Below are positions 34,351-43,660 of a stretch of 64,000 nt of DNA, in pieces; within the stretch, counting starts at the first letter, position 1, and every line of letters starts with the position of its first letter. The notes under the pieces were generated by a model. It saw only the letters and a list, made by a program, of their open reading frames with translations. It had not been told where the DNA came from and did no database searches. The position numbers and the translations under genes are program-made. Source of the DNA: Chryseobacterium gregarium DSM 19109 (GTDB taxonomy: Bacteria > Bacteroidota > Bacteroidia > Flavobacteriales > Weeksellaceae); NCBI RefSeq assembly GCF_000430845.1, contig NZ_AUMU01000011.1, positions 62,001-126,000 of the forward strand. Reading direction: 5' to 3'.

Positions 34351-37317
34351 TTAAATTACGATGTTTACGATTTTTCTAGGTACCACTATTACTTTTTTCG
34401 GTACATTTCCTTCTAAAAACTGAACTGCCCTTTCATCAGTCATGACGATATCTTCAACTTCTTTTGGTGACAATGTCGCAGCTAATGAAATTTTAAATCT
34501 CACTTTACCGTTAAAACTTACCGGATACTGAATTTCGTCCTCTATCAAATAAGATTCGTCCAGTGCAGGGAACTTTTCAAATTCAATAGATTTCTTATGT
34601 CCCAGCAGGCTCCAGAGCTCTTCGCAGAGGTGTGGGGCATACGGGGAAATTATAACGGCTAACGGTTCTAAAATATTGTGTTTGCTGCATTTTATTTTTT
34701 GCAGTTCATTCACGGCAATCATAAATGAAGATACCGAAGTGTTAAATGAGAAATTTTCGATATCATACACCACCTTTTTAATCAGGGTATGCAATATTTT
34801 ATATTCTGCCTTTGAAGGCTCTTCTTCTGATACTTCAAAAACTTCGCCATTAAAATATAAATTCCAGAATTTTTTCAGAAAACCGTAAACTCCGCTCAGT
34901 CCCTGTGTATTCCACGGCTTGGATTGTTCCAGCGGGCCTAAGAACATTTCATATAATCTCAAACCGTCTGCTCCGTATTCTTCACAGATATCATCGGGAT
35001 TTACCACATTGTATTTTGATTTGGACATTTTTTCCACTTCACGGCCTGTGATGTATTTTCCGTCTTCCAAAATAAATTCAGCATCCGCATAATCCGGTCT
35101 CCAGGCTTTGAAAGCTTCCGTATCCAATTCGTCAGAAGTTCCTTTTAATAAAGAGACATCAACATGGATTTGTTGAAAACTTTCTTTTGTTAAAATTAAC
35201 TTCAAGTTAAGGTCAATCCCCAAATGACTTGTAATTACTTTAGAAAGTAAATCTACGTCATCACCTTTAATTATTCTCTCAACAATATTCTTAGAAATAA
35301 AGAGTGATTTAGGTGAAGAAATATTAGTTGCACTATAATTAAATCTATATACAAAAGCACTCATCCCCAAAATCATTCCCTGATTAATCAGTTTCTGAAA
35401 AGGCTCATTGTGATTAATGTATCCTCTGTCTTTTAGGAACATATTCCAGAAACGGGAATACAATAAATGGCCGGTGGCATGTTCGCTTCCTCCGATATAC
35501 AGATCTACCTGTCCCCAATAGTCAGCGGCTTCTTTTTTAACAAAAACCTCATCATTGTGCGGGTCCATATACCTCAGGAAATACCATGAACTTCCTGCCC
35601 ATCCGGGCATCGTAGACAATTCCAACGGGAAAACCGTTTCTCCATCAATTAAATCTGTAGACACCACTTTGCGGTTGGCTTCATCCCAGGCAAAAGCTTT
35701 TGCGTTTCCTAACGGCGGGTCTCCGTCTTCCGTCGGTAAATATTTTTCAACCTCCGGAAGCTCTAACGGCAGCGCCAAAACAGGTAACGTGTAGGGCATT
35801 CCATCTTTATAATAAACAGGTACGGGCTCGCCCCAATACCGCTGCCTTGAGAAAATGGCATCACGCTGCCTGTAATTCGTTGTTCCGTGACCGATTCCTT
35901 TTTTCTCAATGGTGGCAATAATCATCAATTTGGCTTCCTCATACGATAAACCGTTTAAAAAATCGGAATTCACACAAGTGCTTGTTTTGGAATCAAAGGA
36001 TTTTTCTTGAACGTCTTCGTCAGTTTCAACCACTTTTATGATTTCCAGATCAAATTTCTTTGCAAACCTGTGGTCACGCTCATCATGAGCCGGGACAGCC
36101 ATTACCGCCCCCGTTCCGTATCCCATTAAAACATAATCCGAAATATAGATCGGCATGCTTTTATTGCTGAACGGATTGGTCGCATAACTTCCCGTGAAGG
36201 CACCTGAAACATTTTTCACGTCAGCCATCCGGTCTCTCTCCGTTTTTTTGGAAGTTTCTTCAATATACTGCTCTACTTCAGCTTTCTGTTCTGCCGTAGT
36301 AATCGTTTCGACCAAGGGATTTTCCGGAGCGAGCACCATAAAAGTGGCTCCGAAAATGGTATCAGGCCTGGTGGTAAATACTTCTATATAATTAACAGCT
36401 GCCAGTTCGGAGCTGTCATTGTCTTTATTCGATTCCAGCCCTTCAACCTCGAATCTTACCTGGGCTCCCTGAGACTTCCCGATCCAGTATTCCTGGGAAT
36501 CTTTCAACGGCTGCGGCCAGTCTAATGTTTTAAGGCCCTGCAATAACCTTTCAGAGTAAGCGGAAATCCTCATGCTCCACTGCATCATTTTTTTCTGGAA
36601 GACCGGGAATCCTCCCCTTTCGGACTTTCCGTCTTTCACTTCATCGTTGGCCAATACCGTTCCCAGAGCAGGGCACCAGTTTACAGTTGTTTCCGCCCTA
36701 TATGCCAGACGGTAATTTAATAAGATATCTTCTTTATCAGTTTCAGAAGCGGCATTCCATTCTTCTGCCTTAAAGTACAAGTCTTCATTCTGATTGGCGT
36801 TTAATCCTTCCGTTCCTTTTATTTCAAAGTGTTTAATCAATGTTGATATGGATTCTGCCCTGTCCGTATCTTTATTATACCATGAATGGAACAGCTCTAT
36901 GAAGATCCATTGCGTCCATTTATAATAAGAAGCATCAGAAGTCCTTACTTCCCTGCTCCAGTCGAATGAAAAACCGATTTTTCTCAGCTGTTCTTCATAT
37001 CTCGTAATATTCTGTTCCGTAGTCACCGCAGGATGCTGCCCGGTCTGGATCGCATACTGCTCAGCAGGAAGCCCGAAGCTGTCATAACCTACCGGATGAA
37101 GAACATTGAAACCCTGATGTCTTTTATATCTCGCATAAATATCAGAGGCAATATATCCCAGCGGATGGCCTACGTGAAGCCCTGCCCCGGACGGATAGGG
37201 AAACATATCGAGGACGTAAAATTTAGGTTTGTCTCTCTGATCGGAAGTTTTATACGTTTGGTTATCCTCCCAATATTTCTGCCACTTTTTTTCTATCTGC
37301 TGATGATCGTAAAACAC
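34351..37317 (-). CDS. leuS: Leucine--tRNA ligase
   Basis: LeuRS of 988 residues. The class I HIGH signature is in [16 protein letters not shown]. The CP1 editing domain shows [20 protein letters not shown] and the KMSKS loop is in [16 protein letters not shown] (about residue 762). The start is GTG at 37315-37317 (GTG TTT TAC GAT). No ATG is better placed, because the protein must begin [16 protein letters not shown]. It appears long: residues of about 652-720, between the [13 protein letters not shown] region and the [13 protein letters not shown] segment, look like an enlarged insert. It is preceded by the same short repeat element as aspS. Confidence 0.97.
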   Translation of the reverse strand: MFYDHQQIEKKWQKYWEDNQTYKTSDQRDKPKFYVLDMFPYPSGAGLHVGHPLGYIASDIYARYKRHQGFNVLHPVGYDSFGLPAEQYAIQTGQHPAVTTEQNITRYEEQLRKIGFSFDWSREVRTSDASYYKWTQWIFIELFHSWYNKDTDRAESISTLIKHFEIKGTEGLNANQNEDLYFKAEEWNAASETDKEDILLNYRLAYRAETTVNWCPALGTVLANDEVKDGKSERGGFPVFQKKMMQWSMRISAYSERLLQGLKTLDWPQPLKDSQEYWIGKSQGAQVRFEVEGLESNKDNDSSELAAVNYIEVFTTRPDTIFGATFMVLAPENPLVETITTAEQKAEVEQYIEETSKKTERDRMADVKNVSGAFTGSYATNPFSNKSMPIYISDYVLMGYGTGAVMAVPAHDERDHRFAKKFDLEIIKVVETDEDVQEKSFDSKTSTCVNSDFLNGLSYEEAKLMIIATIEKKGIGHGTTNYRQRDAIFSRQRYWGEPVPVYYKDGMPYTLPVLALPLELPEVEKYLPTEDGDPPLGNAKAFAWDEANRKVVSTDLIDGETVFPLELSTMPGWAGSSWYFLRYMDPHNDEVFVKKEAADYWGQVDLYIGGSEHATGHLLYSRFWNMFLKDRGYINHNEPFQKLINQGMILGMSAFVYRFNYSATNISSPKSLFISKNIVERIIKGDDVDLLSKVITSHLGIDLNLKLILTKESFQQIHVDVSLLKGTSDELDTEAFKAWRPDYADAEFILEDGKYITGREVEKMSKSKYNVVNPDDICEEYGADGLRLYEMFLGPLEQSKPWNTQGLSGVYGFLKKFWNLYFNGEVFEVSEEEPSKAEYKILHTLIKKVVYDIENFSFNTSVSSFMIAVNELQKIKCSKHNILEPLAVIISPYAPHLCEELWSLLGHKKSIEFEKFPALDESYLIEDEIQYPVSFNGKVRFKISLAATLSPKEVEDIVMTDERAVQFLEGNVPKKVIVVPRKIVNIVI

Positions 37318-37331
37318 TTTTATATTAAATA

Positions 37332-37358
37332 TTAGATGTTAGAATTAGATATTAGACT
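37332..37358 (-). repeat. TCTAATATCTAA element before leuS
   Basis: On the leuS strand it reads AGTCTAATATCTAA, then TTCTAACATCTAA, 14 bases before the GTG start. This is the aspS element with a six-base extension. Confidence 0.6.
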
Positions 37359-37441
37359 TAAATTTCTTTAACTCCAAAAATCAAGATTCACAAAAATAAT
37401 GATTTTAAAAGAAATGGAAATTTAATTTTGAATTAAATAGT

Positions 37442-37473
37442 ATAAAAACAAAAATCCCATCGGAAGATGAGAT
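37442..37473 (-). terminator. Intrinsic terminator of the lipocalin-like gene
   Basis: On the minus strand ATCTCATC-TTCC-GATGGGAT (one G-U pair) is followed by TTTTGTTTTTATA. Confidence 0.65.
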
Positions 37474-37506
37474 CTCATATTGTTTAATGTATTTCATTTC
37501 TGATTA

Positions 37507-37983
37507 CTATTGAGGTATTCTTTTCAATGTATAGGTTTCAGAATGAAATTCCGTTGGATCTGTCGTATCTTCAAAAGCGATATTTAAGGTAGTCTCATTG
37601 AGCATCGTTACTTTTCCTTTGTCCGGCTCTACGATTCCCTGATATTTAACCTGGATAGCCTTAGTATCCCTGTCATACGTAAAGGTAAAGTTTCTGTCGA
37701 AAGTTGGCTGACATGTTCCGGGTGATGAACCGTCACCGTTATCGGTTCTTTTTCCTGCAGAGCCTTCCTTAAAGATCCATCTTGATGTTTTCTGACAGTC
37801 AGTATCAAAAGAAATCCCGTCTGAAACAGGAGTATCTCCCATAGGAACAACGGTAACGACTTTTTTTATGGGCTGCCATGTTCCGACAATAGGATATTCT
37901 ATGGTATTATTATTGTCATCGTCATCACATCCGGTAGCAACGAACAATGATAAGCCTGCAAACAGTAACGCTAATTTCTTCAT
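37507..37983 (-). CDS. Lipocalin-like domain lipoprotein
   Basis: A 158-residue lipoprotein: signal peptide MKKLALLFAGLSLFVATGC with Cys at residue 19, then an acidic DDDDNNN linker. The GTWQPIKK motif typical of lipocalin-like (DUF-type) Bacteroidetes lipoproteins follows, with beta-strand text such as NFTFTYDRDTKAIQV and ending HSETYTLKRIPQ. A Cys pair (residues of about 64 and 92) could form a disulfide. The ligand is unknown. It is a single gene with its own terminator. Confidence 0.8.
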   Translation of the reverse strand: MKKLALLFAGLSLFVATGCDDDDNNNTIEYPIVGTWQPIKKVVTVVPMGDTPVSDGISFDTDCQKTSRWIFKEGSAGKRTDNGDGSSPGTCQPTFDRNFTFTYDRDTKAIQVKYQGIVEPDKGKVTMLNETTLNIAFEDTTDPTEFHSETYTLKRIPQ

Positions 37984-38268
37984 GTATCAAATTTTGAAGC
38001 CCTAAAATTATAATTTTTTTGATGTATTTAATAATTTTTTATTGAAAATTTATATTAAAGCCACTTATTTTTAAAATATCAAGCAGATCATATTCAATTT
38101 AACCTCTATTATATAAATAATGAACATTGGAATAAACCCATATTCTGTAAAAAAACTAATTTTGTACAAACAATGAAAATGCAAGGCACTGCAAAAAAGA
38201 ATTCATAAAAACATGCGGTCCTATCAAACCATTTAAAGCGCATTGACAGATTTTAAAAATTTTAATTA

Positions 38269-38895
38269 ATGGAATATTCAAAAGAATTTAAAGCTGCGTT
38301 GAGCGCATTTTCAGGTATAGAAAAGGACCGGCTTATCTTCAGGCTGCTGAAGAAAGACCCGCTGTTATCCAAAAAATTATATTTCGAGCTTATCGATCCT
38401 GCAACAACGGATGATAAGAGAAGCGCCATGGAAAAACATATCCAGGAGAAAGTACTGTTAGCTTCGAAATATATAGGCAATCCTAAATATTTCCTGACCA
38501 TCATCCGGAAAATGAGCGGAGAAATTACGGAACATGTTAAAATAACCACTGATAAATTCGGGGATGTATCTCTTAATTTGTTATTGGTCGATGCGATTTT
38601 AATGCATAATGAAGATCTTAGCCGGCAGCGGTTTGATAATGTTTATAAGCTTTACCTTTACCTCATCAATAAAACAGTAAGGTCACTGCTTTTAATTAAA
38701 AAACTGGATGAAGATTACTGGATGGAATTTGATGAGCAACTGGAAAGCCTGAAAGAAAAAATCCTCCGGAACCATTACTTATCAAAACTTTTCATCAATA
38801 ACGAGATCGATTTCAACTGGCTCAGGACAGAGAACATTCCGGAACACTTTGACCTGATCATTAAAGACATAAAAAGCCAGGGTTTCTTACGGTAA
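38269..38895 (+). CDS. Hypothetical helical protein
   Basis: A 208-residue soluble protein beginning MEYSKEFKAALSAFSGIEKD, predicted mostly helical, with motifs FRLLKKDPLLSKKLYFELID and IHAILMHNED-like text (LLLVDAILMHNEDLSRQRFD). I do not recognise a family. It resembles proteins repeatedly found beside waaA in this group, though I cannot verify that here. Its end overlaps the waaA 3' end by nine bases on the opposite strand. The 285 bases before it are AT-rich with no gene seen. Confidence 0.7.
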   Translation: MEYSKEFKAALSAFSGIEKDRLIFRLLKKDPLLSKKLYFELIDPATTDDKRSAMEKHIQEKVLLASKYIGNPKYFLTIIRKMSGEITEHVKITTDKFGDVSLNLLLVDAILMHNEDLSRQRFDNVYKLYLYLINKTVRSLLLIKKLDEDYWMEFDEQLESLKEKILRNHYLSKLFINNEIDFNWLRTENIPEHFDLIIKDIKSQGFLR

Positions 38896-40116
38896 CATTT
38901 TCCTGATGATTAAGTCTGTTGAATTCGGTTTCTCGCTGACAAACTTCTCCGCATTGGCAGACATTGTCTGAAGGGTATCTTCATTATTGATCAGGAAGAT
39001 CACGAAATCGGCGGCCAGTCCGGTATTTTCAAAAGCCTTTCCTCCATCTGCGGAAATCAGTTCATCTGCCTCAGGGTTTTTCCTGTAATGGTTACCGAAA
39101 ATCACTGGAACGCCAAAAGTGGCTGCTTCAAGAATATTATGCAGTCCCGCCTCATGAAAGCCTCCTCCTACCACGGCAATATCCGCATAAGAGTATAATC
39201 TGGACAGCAAACCGATGCTGTCAATAATCAACACCCTCGATCTGAGTTTTTCATCCAGTTCACTTATTTCACTATATAAAACTGCATCAGGAAACATTTG
39301 TTTTAGGTACTGAACCCTTTTCAGGTCATGCGGGGCCATAATCAGTTTTGCATAAGGGCTTGACAGCAGAACTTCTTCCGCAATTTTCTCTTCAGCCTGC
39401 CACGAACTCCCGAAAACCACAGCTTTATCATCCCCGATAAAATCTTTAATGAAATCAACATGATTGTCCCGGTCCCTCAATTGTTTTACACGGTCAAATC
39501 TGGTATCTCCCGTTATGGAAGCCTTGGTTAAACCAATACTTTTTGCCAAGGCAAAGGACAGATGCGTCTGGTGAAAAAACCAGTCGATATTTTTCTGCAG
39601 CTGCTGTACAAACCATTTTCCATAAGATGTAAAAAAAGACTGGCTATCATAGAACAGAGCAGAGATAACATAAGTTTCAGCTCCCTGATTTTTCAGTTCC
39701 TGAAGCACGTTATACCAATACTCATACTTCACCGTAAAAAACAGTTCAACGGAAAACTGTGATATGAATTCTTTTACGTAAGCCTTTTTATCAAAAGGCA
39801 GATAACAGATGATATCTGCAATATTTTTCTTTTTAACAACATTCTCATATCCTGACGGTGAAAAAAAAGTAACAAGGATTTTATGATCAGGAAATTTTTC
39901 TTTTAATTTTTCTAAAACGGGAAGTCCCTGTTCGTATTCTCCGAGGCTTGCAGCATGCATCCAGATCACCCGGTCAGCTTTTGAAAAGGCTTTCTGTACT
40001 TTTTGCAATGATTCTTTTCTTCCTTCAACGCCTTTTTTAGTTTTATCATTGAATAAAGAGAAAATTTTCATCCCGAGGATGAGCAGATGGATAAATAAGT
40101 TATATAAAAAAGCCAT
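38887..40116 (-). CDS. waaA: 3-deoxy-D-manno-octulosonic acid transferase (Kdo transferase)
   Basis: A 409-residue enzyme that adds Kdo to lipid IV-A at the inner membrane. An N-terminal helix (FLYNLFIHLLILGMKIFSLF) precedes a GT-B fold. The N-terminal domain has IWMHAASLGEYEQGLPVLEK with the conserved Glu. The C-terminal domain has VFGSSWQAEEKIAEEVL, LIMAPHD, and the donor-site VVGGGFHEAGLHNILEAATFG then PVIFGNHYRK. It is the last gene of a leftward cluster. Its ATG begins one base after the stop of the upstream membrane-protein gene, so it is translationally coupled. Confidence 0.96.
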   Translation of the reverse strand: MAFLYNLFIHLLILGMKIFSLFNDKTKKGVEGRKESLQKVQKAFSKADRVIWMHAASLGEYEQGLPVLEKLKEKFPDHKILVTFFSPSGYENVVKKKNIADIICYLPFDKKAYVKEFISQFSVELFFTVKYEYWYNVLQELKNQGAETYVISALFYDSQSFFTSYGKWFVQQLQKNIDWFFHQTHLSFALAKSIGLTKASITGDTRFDRVKQLRDRDNHVDFIKDFIGDDKAVVFGSSWQAEEKIAEEVLLSSPYAKLIMAPHDLKRVQYLKQMFPDAVLYSEISELDEKLRSRVLIIDSIGLLSRLYSYADIAVVGGGFHEAGLHNILEAATFGVPVIFGNHYRKNPEADELISADGGKAFENTGLAADFVIFLINNEDTLQTMSANAEKFVSEKPNSTDLIIRKMLP

Positions 40117-40117
40117 C

Positions 40118-40630
40118 TTAAGAACTTTTCGTTAAACCAATGACAATCTTTACCCCGCCAAGAAATACGGCTCCAAAGCCGAAAATCCCGTTATTCCCGC
40201 TGCTGAAAGAAATCCAGACAGCGATGAGACCGAACAGCAACAAAAAGCCACCGAACAGAACATCACGGTTGGACTTCCTCTCTACCTTTTTATTCAGTTC
40301 AGCAGCCATCTGCCTTCTTTTCCTGTCTGCATATATTTTTTCTTCATCACTTTTTTCCAGAACTTTAATTTTAGAATTATAGTACATAGAATAATTTTCA
40401 GCACCTTTGCTTTCAAAAAATTCACTCTCAACCTCTGAAAATGTCTTCCCCTGATTTTCCGAGAATTCAGAAATAAGGCTATGCATATATTCATTCACCG
40501 GAACATTCCTTCGCTTTAATTCTGAAAAAGAAAGAATCACCTCTTCTGCAGGATGATTTTTCCAATTCAGCAGTATGTCCGATAAATGGGCATTCTTGGT
40601 CTGTGAAATATCAAGTAAAGTTTTATTCAT
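40118..40630 (-). CDS. Hypothetical protein with two C-terminal membrane helices
   Basis: A 170-residue protein. A soluble helical N-terminal part (about 1-120) has a basic/acidic stretch EKIYADRKRRQMAAELNKKV. Two membrane helices at about 124-142 and 148-165 follow (VLFGGFLLLFGLIAVWISFS, IFGFGAVFLGGVKIVIGLT). Family not recognised. It is directly coupled to waaA (one-base gap). A link to envelope assembly is plausible from position only. Confidence 0.7.
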   Translation of the reverse strand: MNKTLLDISQTKNAHLSDILLNWKNHPAEEVILSFSELKRRNVPVNEYMHSLISEFSENQGKTFSEVESEFFESKGAENYSMYYNSKIKVLEKSDEEKIYADRKRRQMAAELNKKVERKSNRDVLFGGFLLLFGLIAVWISFSSGNNGIFGFGAVFLGGVKIVIGLTKSS

Positions 40631-40699
40631 TAGTTTCTATAAATTTTTATTCTGTTACGATGGATAAGGATGAATATTAGAAGCCCTTAATTTTAAATG

Positions 40700-41167
40700 T
40701 TATTTAAAAAGCCCTACAAAAACAAATAAGACCCCCAGACTTCCGATGACGGTTAAAAATGTCACTGCCATAGAAATCTTGGGCTTTGCTCTTTCGTTAA
40801 CTGCATAGCGAAATATATAATCCTGACTGTTCAGGGAGAGCAGTATAATCAAAGCACATAGCCAACGTATGAACGTTTCCATAATCAGGAATTGAGCTTC
40901 CCGGTTGTCTTTCGTAATTTTTACGGGATAATTGGAGGAATCAGGATCTCTGACTACGTATGCAAACAGAATATATACCAATCCTGCTACAACAGGCATC
41001 AGGAAAGAATATTTCTTGCTCCCAAAACGGTCCGGCTTACCGTCAAAATCAAAATGGACAGGAATGGTCTGCGGCAAAGCAGCATAGTGTTTTATGGTAA
41101 ATCTCCATAAAAAAACCAGCAGGCCGAAATTAAAAACATCAAAAATAACCAGAAATATATCCTTCAT
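40700..41167 (-). CDS. DUF1648 domain membrane protein
   Basis: A 155-residue protein with four membrane helices. The loop ALPQTIPVHFDFDGKPDRFG, followed by SKKYSFLMPV, is the DUF1648 signature seen in SdpI-related proteins. Bacillus SdpI is an immunity/signal protein; whether this short single-domain form has a like role is unknown. It lies between the NlpC/P60 gene (17 bases upstream) and the membrane-protein/waaA pair. Confidence 0.85.
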   Translation of the reverse strand: MKDIFLVIFDVFNFGLLVFLWRFTIKHYAALPQTIPVHFDFDGKPDRFGSKKYSFLMPVVAGLVYILFAYVVRDPDSSNYPVKITKDNREAQFLIMETFIRWLCALIILLSLNSQDYIFRYAVNERAKPKISMAVTFLTVIGSLGVLFVFVGLFK

Positions 41168-41184
41168 TTCAGATGAGTTAAAAA

Positions 41185-41904
41185 TTACAAAATGTTTTTG
41201 ATTACCCTTAATTTATGGGTATGTTTATTTATTTCCTTGTTGAAAATGCCTGTAGAATCCAGCGTATCAATCCTCACCTTTCCGGAAGCATGGATAATTC
41301 TCTGGTTATCCAGCATAATACCCACATGGATAATTTTTCCTTCCGTATTTTCAAAAAAAGCCAGATCACCGGGGCGGCTTTCCTCTACAAAGGTCAATGA
41401 CTCTCCCACTTCTACCTGTTGGGAAGTATCTCTCGGCAGTTTCACCTCATGAATCTTATAAACAAGCTGGGTAAATCCGGAGCAGTCAACAGCGAAGTAA
41501 CTTTTCCCGCCCCACAGGTAAGGGACATTTAAAAACTCCTTGGCAGTCAGTGCAATACTTTCACGTACATCATGGCTCCTTCTGGAAGCAACTGCAGGAA
41601 ATTCAACTTCCGAACCCATTGACAGCAACATTTTTCCGTCATGCATTAATACGGAAGAAAAATCTTCAGTGATTACCGTAACTTTCCGCCTGACCAGGTC
41701 TTCGGCTGTTACAAACTTCAGCTGCTTCGTATCCATCCATCCTTCATAGCTGTCATAATGCATTTTGATACGGGTCCAGTTTTTATTGACTTCAAGAATA
41801 TCCGCACTTTCTCCAAACAGTATTTCCGTAACAATTTCCGCTCTGTCAGAACTTTCTGCACGAACGGGCGCTACGGTAACCATACAAATTCCTTTATCCA
41901 TCAA
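41185..41904 (-). CDS. C40 (NlpC/P60) peptidase with SH3-like domain
   Basis: A 239-residue protein without a clear signal peptide. The N-terminal half is SH3-like (ESADILEVNKNWTRIKMHYD, YEGWMDTKQL). The C-terminal half is NlpC/P60, with the catalytic Cys in VDCSGFTQLVYK, the His in IIHVGIMLD and a third polar residue in IIHASG. Such enzymes cut gamma-D-Glu-diaminopimelate bonds in peptidoglycan stems. The absence of a leader suggests a cytoplasmic recycling or salvage role, or an atypical export route. It belongs to the same leftward cluster as the O-methyltransferase. Confidence 0.92.
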   Translation of the reverse strand: MMDKGICMVTVAPVRAESSDRAEIVTEILFGESADILEVNKNWTRIKMHYDSYEGWMDTKQLKFVTAEDLVRRKVTVITEDFSSVLMHDGKMLLSMGSEVEFPAVASRRSHDVRESIALTAKEFLNVPYLWGGKSYFAVDCSGFTQLVYKIHEVKLPRDTSQQVEVGESLTFVEESRPGDLAFFENTEGKIIHVGIMLDNQRIIHASGKVRIDTLDSTGIFNKEINKHTHKLRVIKNIL

Positions 41905-41924
41905 TTTATATTACTATTGAATGA

Positions 41925-42572
41925 TTATTTTCTCCGGAGAAAATTTACTCCGTCACGCAAAGGTAAAATAAGATTTTCAAAATCATCATCTTTTGCAATC
42001 AAATCATTTAATTCCTTAATTACCTGTGTGGGTTTCTGTTTCGGGTTGTCTTCCAGCACTTTTCCGTACCAGAGAACATTATCGAACATAATCACTGAGC
42101 CGGATGCTGTTCTCGGTTTTATAAGCCTGAAATATTCTGCATAATTCTCTTTATCCGCATCAATAAAAACCAGATCAAAAATTTCACCGGTCTCTTTTAA
42201 AAATTCTTTGGCATCCTGAAGCTTAAAATCAATCTGCGCGGAATATTCACTTTCGGCAAAATATTTTTCAGGAAGATAGGCTAAATCCTCATTTACATCC
42301 AGCGTTGTTATTTTCCCGTCATGGGTAAGGCCTGCCGTAAGGCAGAGCGTGGCATATCCGGTAAAAGTCCCGATTTCAAGAATATTTTTCGGCCGGATCA
42401 TCTGAGAAATTATGGTTAATAACCTTCCCTGCTGATAACCAGAAATCATATGCGGCTGCGTTGTTTTCTGATAGGTTTCCCGTCTTAATTTCCTCAGAAT
42501 TTCAGGTTCCGAAGAAGCATGTGTTTCCAAATACCGGTCCATCTCCGGATTTTTTTCTTCAAAAAAGCTCAT
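41925..42572 (-). CDS. Class I SAM-dependent O-methyltransferase
   Basis: About 215 residues, starting at the ATG at 42572 (MSFFEEKNPEMDRYLETHAS). A TTG seven codons upstream is in frame but overlaps the -7 box. The SAM site is ILEIGTFTGYATLCLTAGL, and later motifs are DFKLQDAKEFL and LVFIDADKENYAEYFRLIKP with the metal-binding Asp of catechol/caffeoyl-CoA type O-methyltransferases. The substrate is unknown. It is the first gene of a leftward cluster ending in waaA. Confidence 0.92.
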   Translation of the reverse strand: MSFFEEKNPEMDRYLETHASSEPEILRKLRRETYQKTTQPHMISGYQQGRLLTIISQMIRPKNILEIGTFTGYATLCLTAGLTHDGKITTLDVNEDLAYLPEKYFAESEYSAQIDFKLQDAKEFLKETGEIFDLVFIDADKENYAEYFRLIKPRTASGSVIMFDNVLWYGKVLEDNPKQKPTQVIKELNDLIAKDDDFENLILPLRDGVNFLRRK

Positions 42573-42590
42573 TCTATTAATTTTGCGATT

Positions 42591-42598
42591 CAAAATTA
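42591..42598 (-). promoter_or_regulatory. -7 box (TAATTTTG) of the O-methyltransferase gene
   Basis: TAATTTTG on the minus strand ends 18 bases before the ATG at 42572. This supports that ATG rather than the upstream TTG as start. Confidence 0.55.
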
Positions 42599-42685
42599 CT
42601 TAAATATAGGTAAAAAGGAGGATTAATACAGAACATCCTTCAAATTAAAAATACAGATGATGCAGAAATAGCCTCTCTGATAAAA

Positions 42686-42717
42686 AAATAAATCCCGAAT
42701 CAGTCCGGGATTTATTT
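42686..42717 (-). terminator. Intrinsic terminator of the OmpA-like gene
   Basis: AAATAAATCCCG and CGGGATTTATTT pair around an eight-base loop, and A/T tracts on both sides could serve either strand. Confidence 0.8.
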
Positions 42718-42741
42718 TTATTGATTGAATGTTGTTTTAAA

Positions 42742-43575
42742 TTATTTCTTTGGCGTAATGTCCATCAGTTTCATGAACTCATCCAGCTTAGGCATGATGA
42801 TAATCTCCGTTCTTCTGTTTTCAGCTCTTCCGGAAACGCTCATGTTGGTTGCTTTAGGATTAAATTCAGAACGCCCTCCTGCTGTAATTCTTGCCGGATC
42901 TACACCGAATTGAGTCTGCAGAACTTTAGCTACAGAAGCCCCTCTCAACGCAGAAAGGTCCCAGTTGTCTCTCGGTAAATTCGGGGAATTTAAAGGAGCA
43001 TTATCCGTATTCCCTTCAATCAGGACGGAATATTTATCATAATCGTTGATTACTTTAGCCACTTTCCCAAGCACTTCCTGAGCGGCAGGCAATACATTGT
43101 AATCTCCGGTTTTATATAACATTTTGTCCGAAAGTGAAATCATAACCACTCCTTTCAGCACTTTTACCTGAACATCGCCGTCCTCTACGTTATCCAAAGA
43201 TCTTTTCAGCTTGTTAGATAAAGCCAGGTTTAAGCTGTCATTTTTGGCATTGCTTGAAATTAACTGTTTGATATAAGAGTTTGAGGAATTGATCTCTCCC
43301 ACTAACTTATCGATATTTGCCGAACTTTTCCCTGTATTCGAAAGACAGGCATCCAATGAAGATTTCAAAGCGTCGTGCTGGCTTTTCAGCAAACCGTTTT
43401 CGCTCGACAAAGCAGAATTCTGGGATTTCAGATCCTGAATTTCCCTCTGTCTTTCCCCTACGTTTTCAATACACTGTTTGTAATTTGAGCTCAATGCATC
43501 ATACTGCTTTTTGCTGATACAAGATGTCATTCCCAACACCATTGCAGATACTGCTAAGATTTTAAATATTTTCAT
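42742..43575 (-). CDS. OmpA-family lipoprotein with coiled coil
   Basis: A 277-residue lipoprotein (MVLGMTSC, Cys at residue 19). A coiled-coil region (about 25-130) is rich in Gln/Ser/Leu (IQDLKSQNSALSSENGLLKS). The OmpA_C domain binds peptidoglycan, with signatures LIEGNTDNAPLNSPNLPRD, WDLSALRGASVAKVLQ and GGRSEFNP-then-SGRAENRRTEII. It should tether the outer membrane to peptidoglycan. It is divergent from tilS. Confidence 0.92.
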   Translation of the reverse strand: MKIFKILAVSAMVLGMTSCISKKQYDALSSNYKQCIENVGERQREIQDLKSQNSALSSENGLLKSQHDALKSSLDACLSNTGKSSANIDKLVGEINSSNSYIKQLISSNAKNDSLNLALSNKLKRSLDNVEDGDVQVKVLKGVVMISLSDKMLYKTGDYNVLPAAQEVLGKVAKVINDYDKYSVLIEGNTDNAPLNSPNLPRDNWDLSALRGASVAKVLQTQFGVDPARITAGGRSEFNPKATNMSVSGRAENRRTEIIIMPKLDEFMKLMDITPKK

Positions 43576-43597
43576 AAATAATCATTTTTAGACGGTC

Positions 43598-43605
43598 CAA
43601 AGGTA
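43598..43605 (-). promoter_or_regulatory. -7 box (TACCTTTG) of the OmpA-like gene
   Basis: TACCTTTG on the minus strand, 22 bases before the ATG at 43575. Confidence 0.5.
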
Positions 43606-43630
43606 AAAAATTCATTTTAATTATATCGGT

Positions 43631-43638
43631 TATCTTTG
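43631..43638 (+). promoter_or_regulatory. -7 box (TATCTTTG) of tilS-dsbD
   Basis: TATCTTTG on the plus strand, 22 bases before the tilS ATG at 43661. With the box on the other strand it makes a compact divergent promoter pair. Confidence 0.55.
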
Positions 43639-43660
43639 CATAAAGAAATTCTCAGCATCC

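Noticed and set aside
38262-38549. Minus-strand ORF of 95 residues
   Set aside because: It is antisense to the hypothetical gene at 38269-38895, which has the better start and a full-length open frame.
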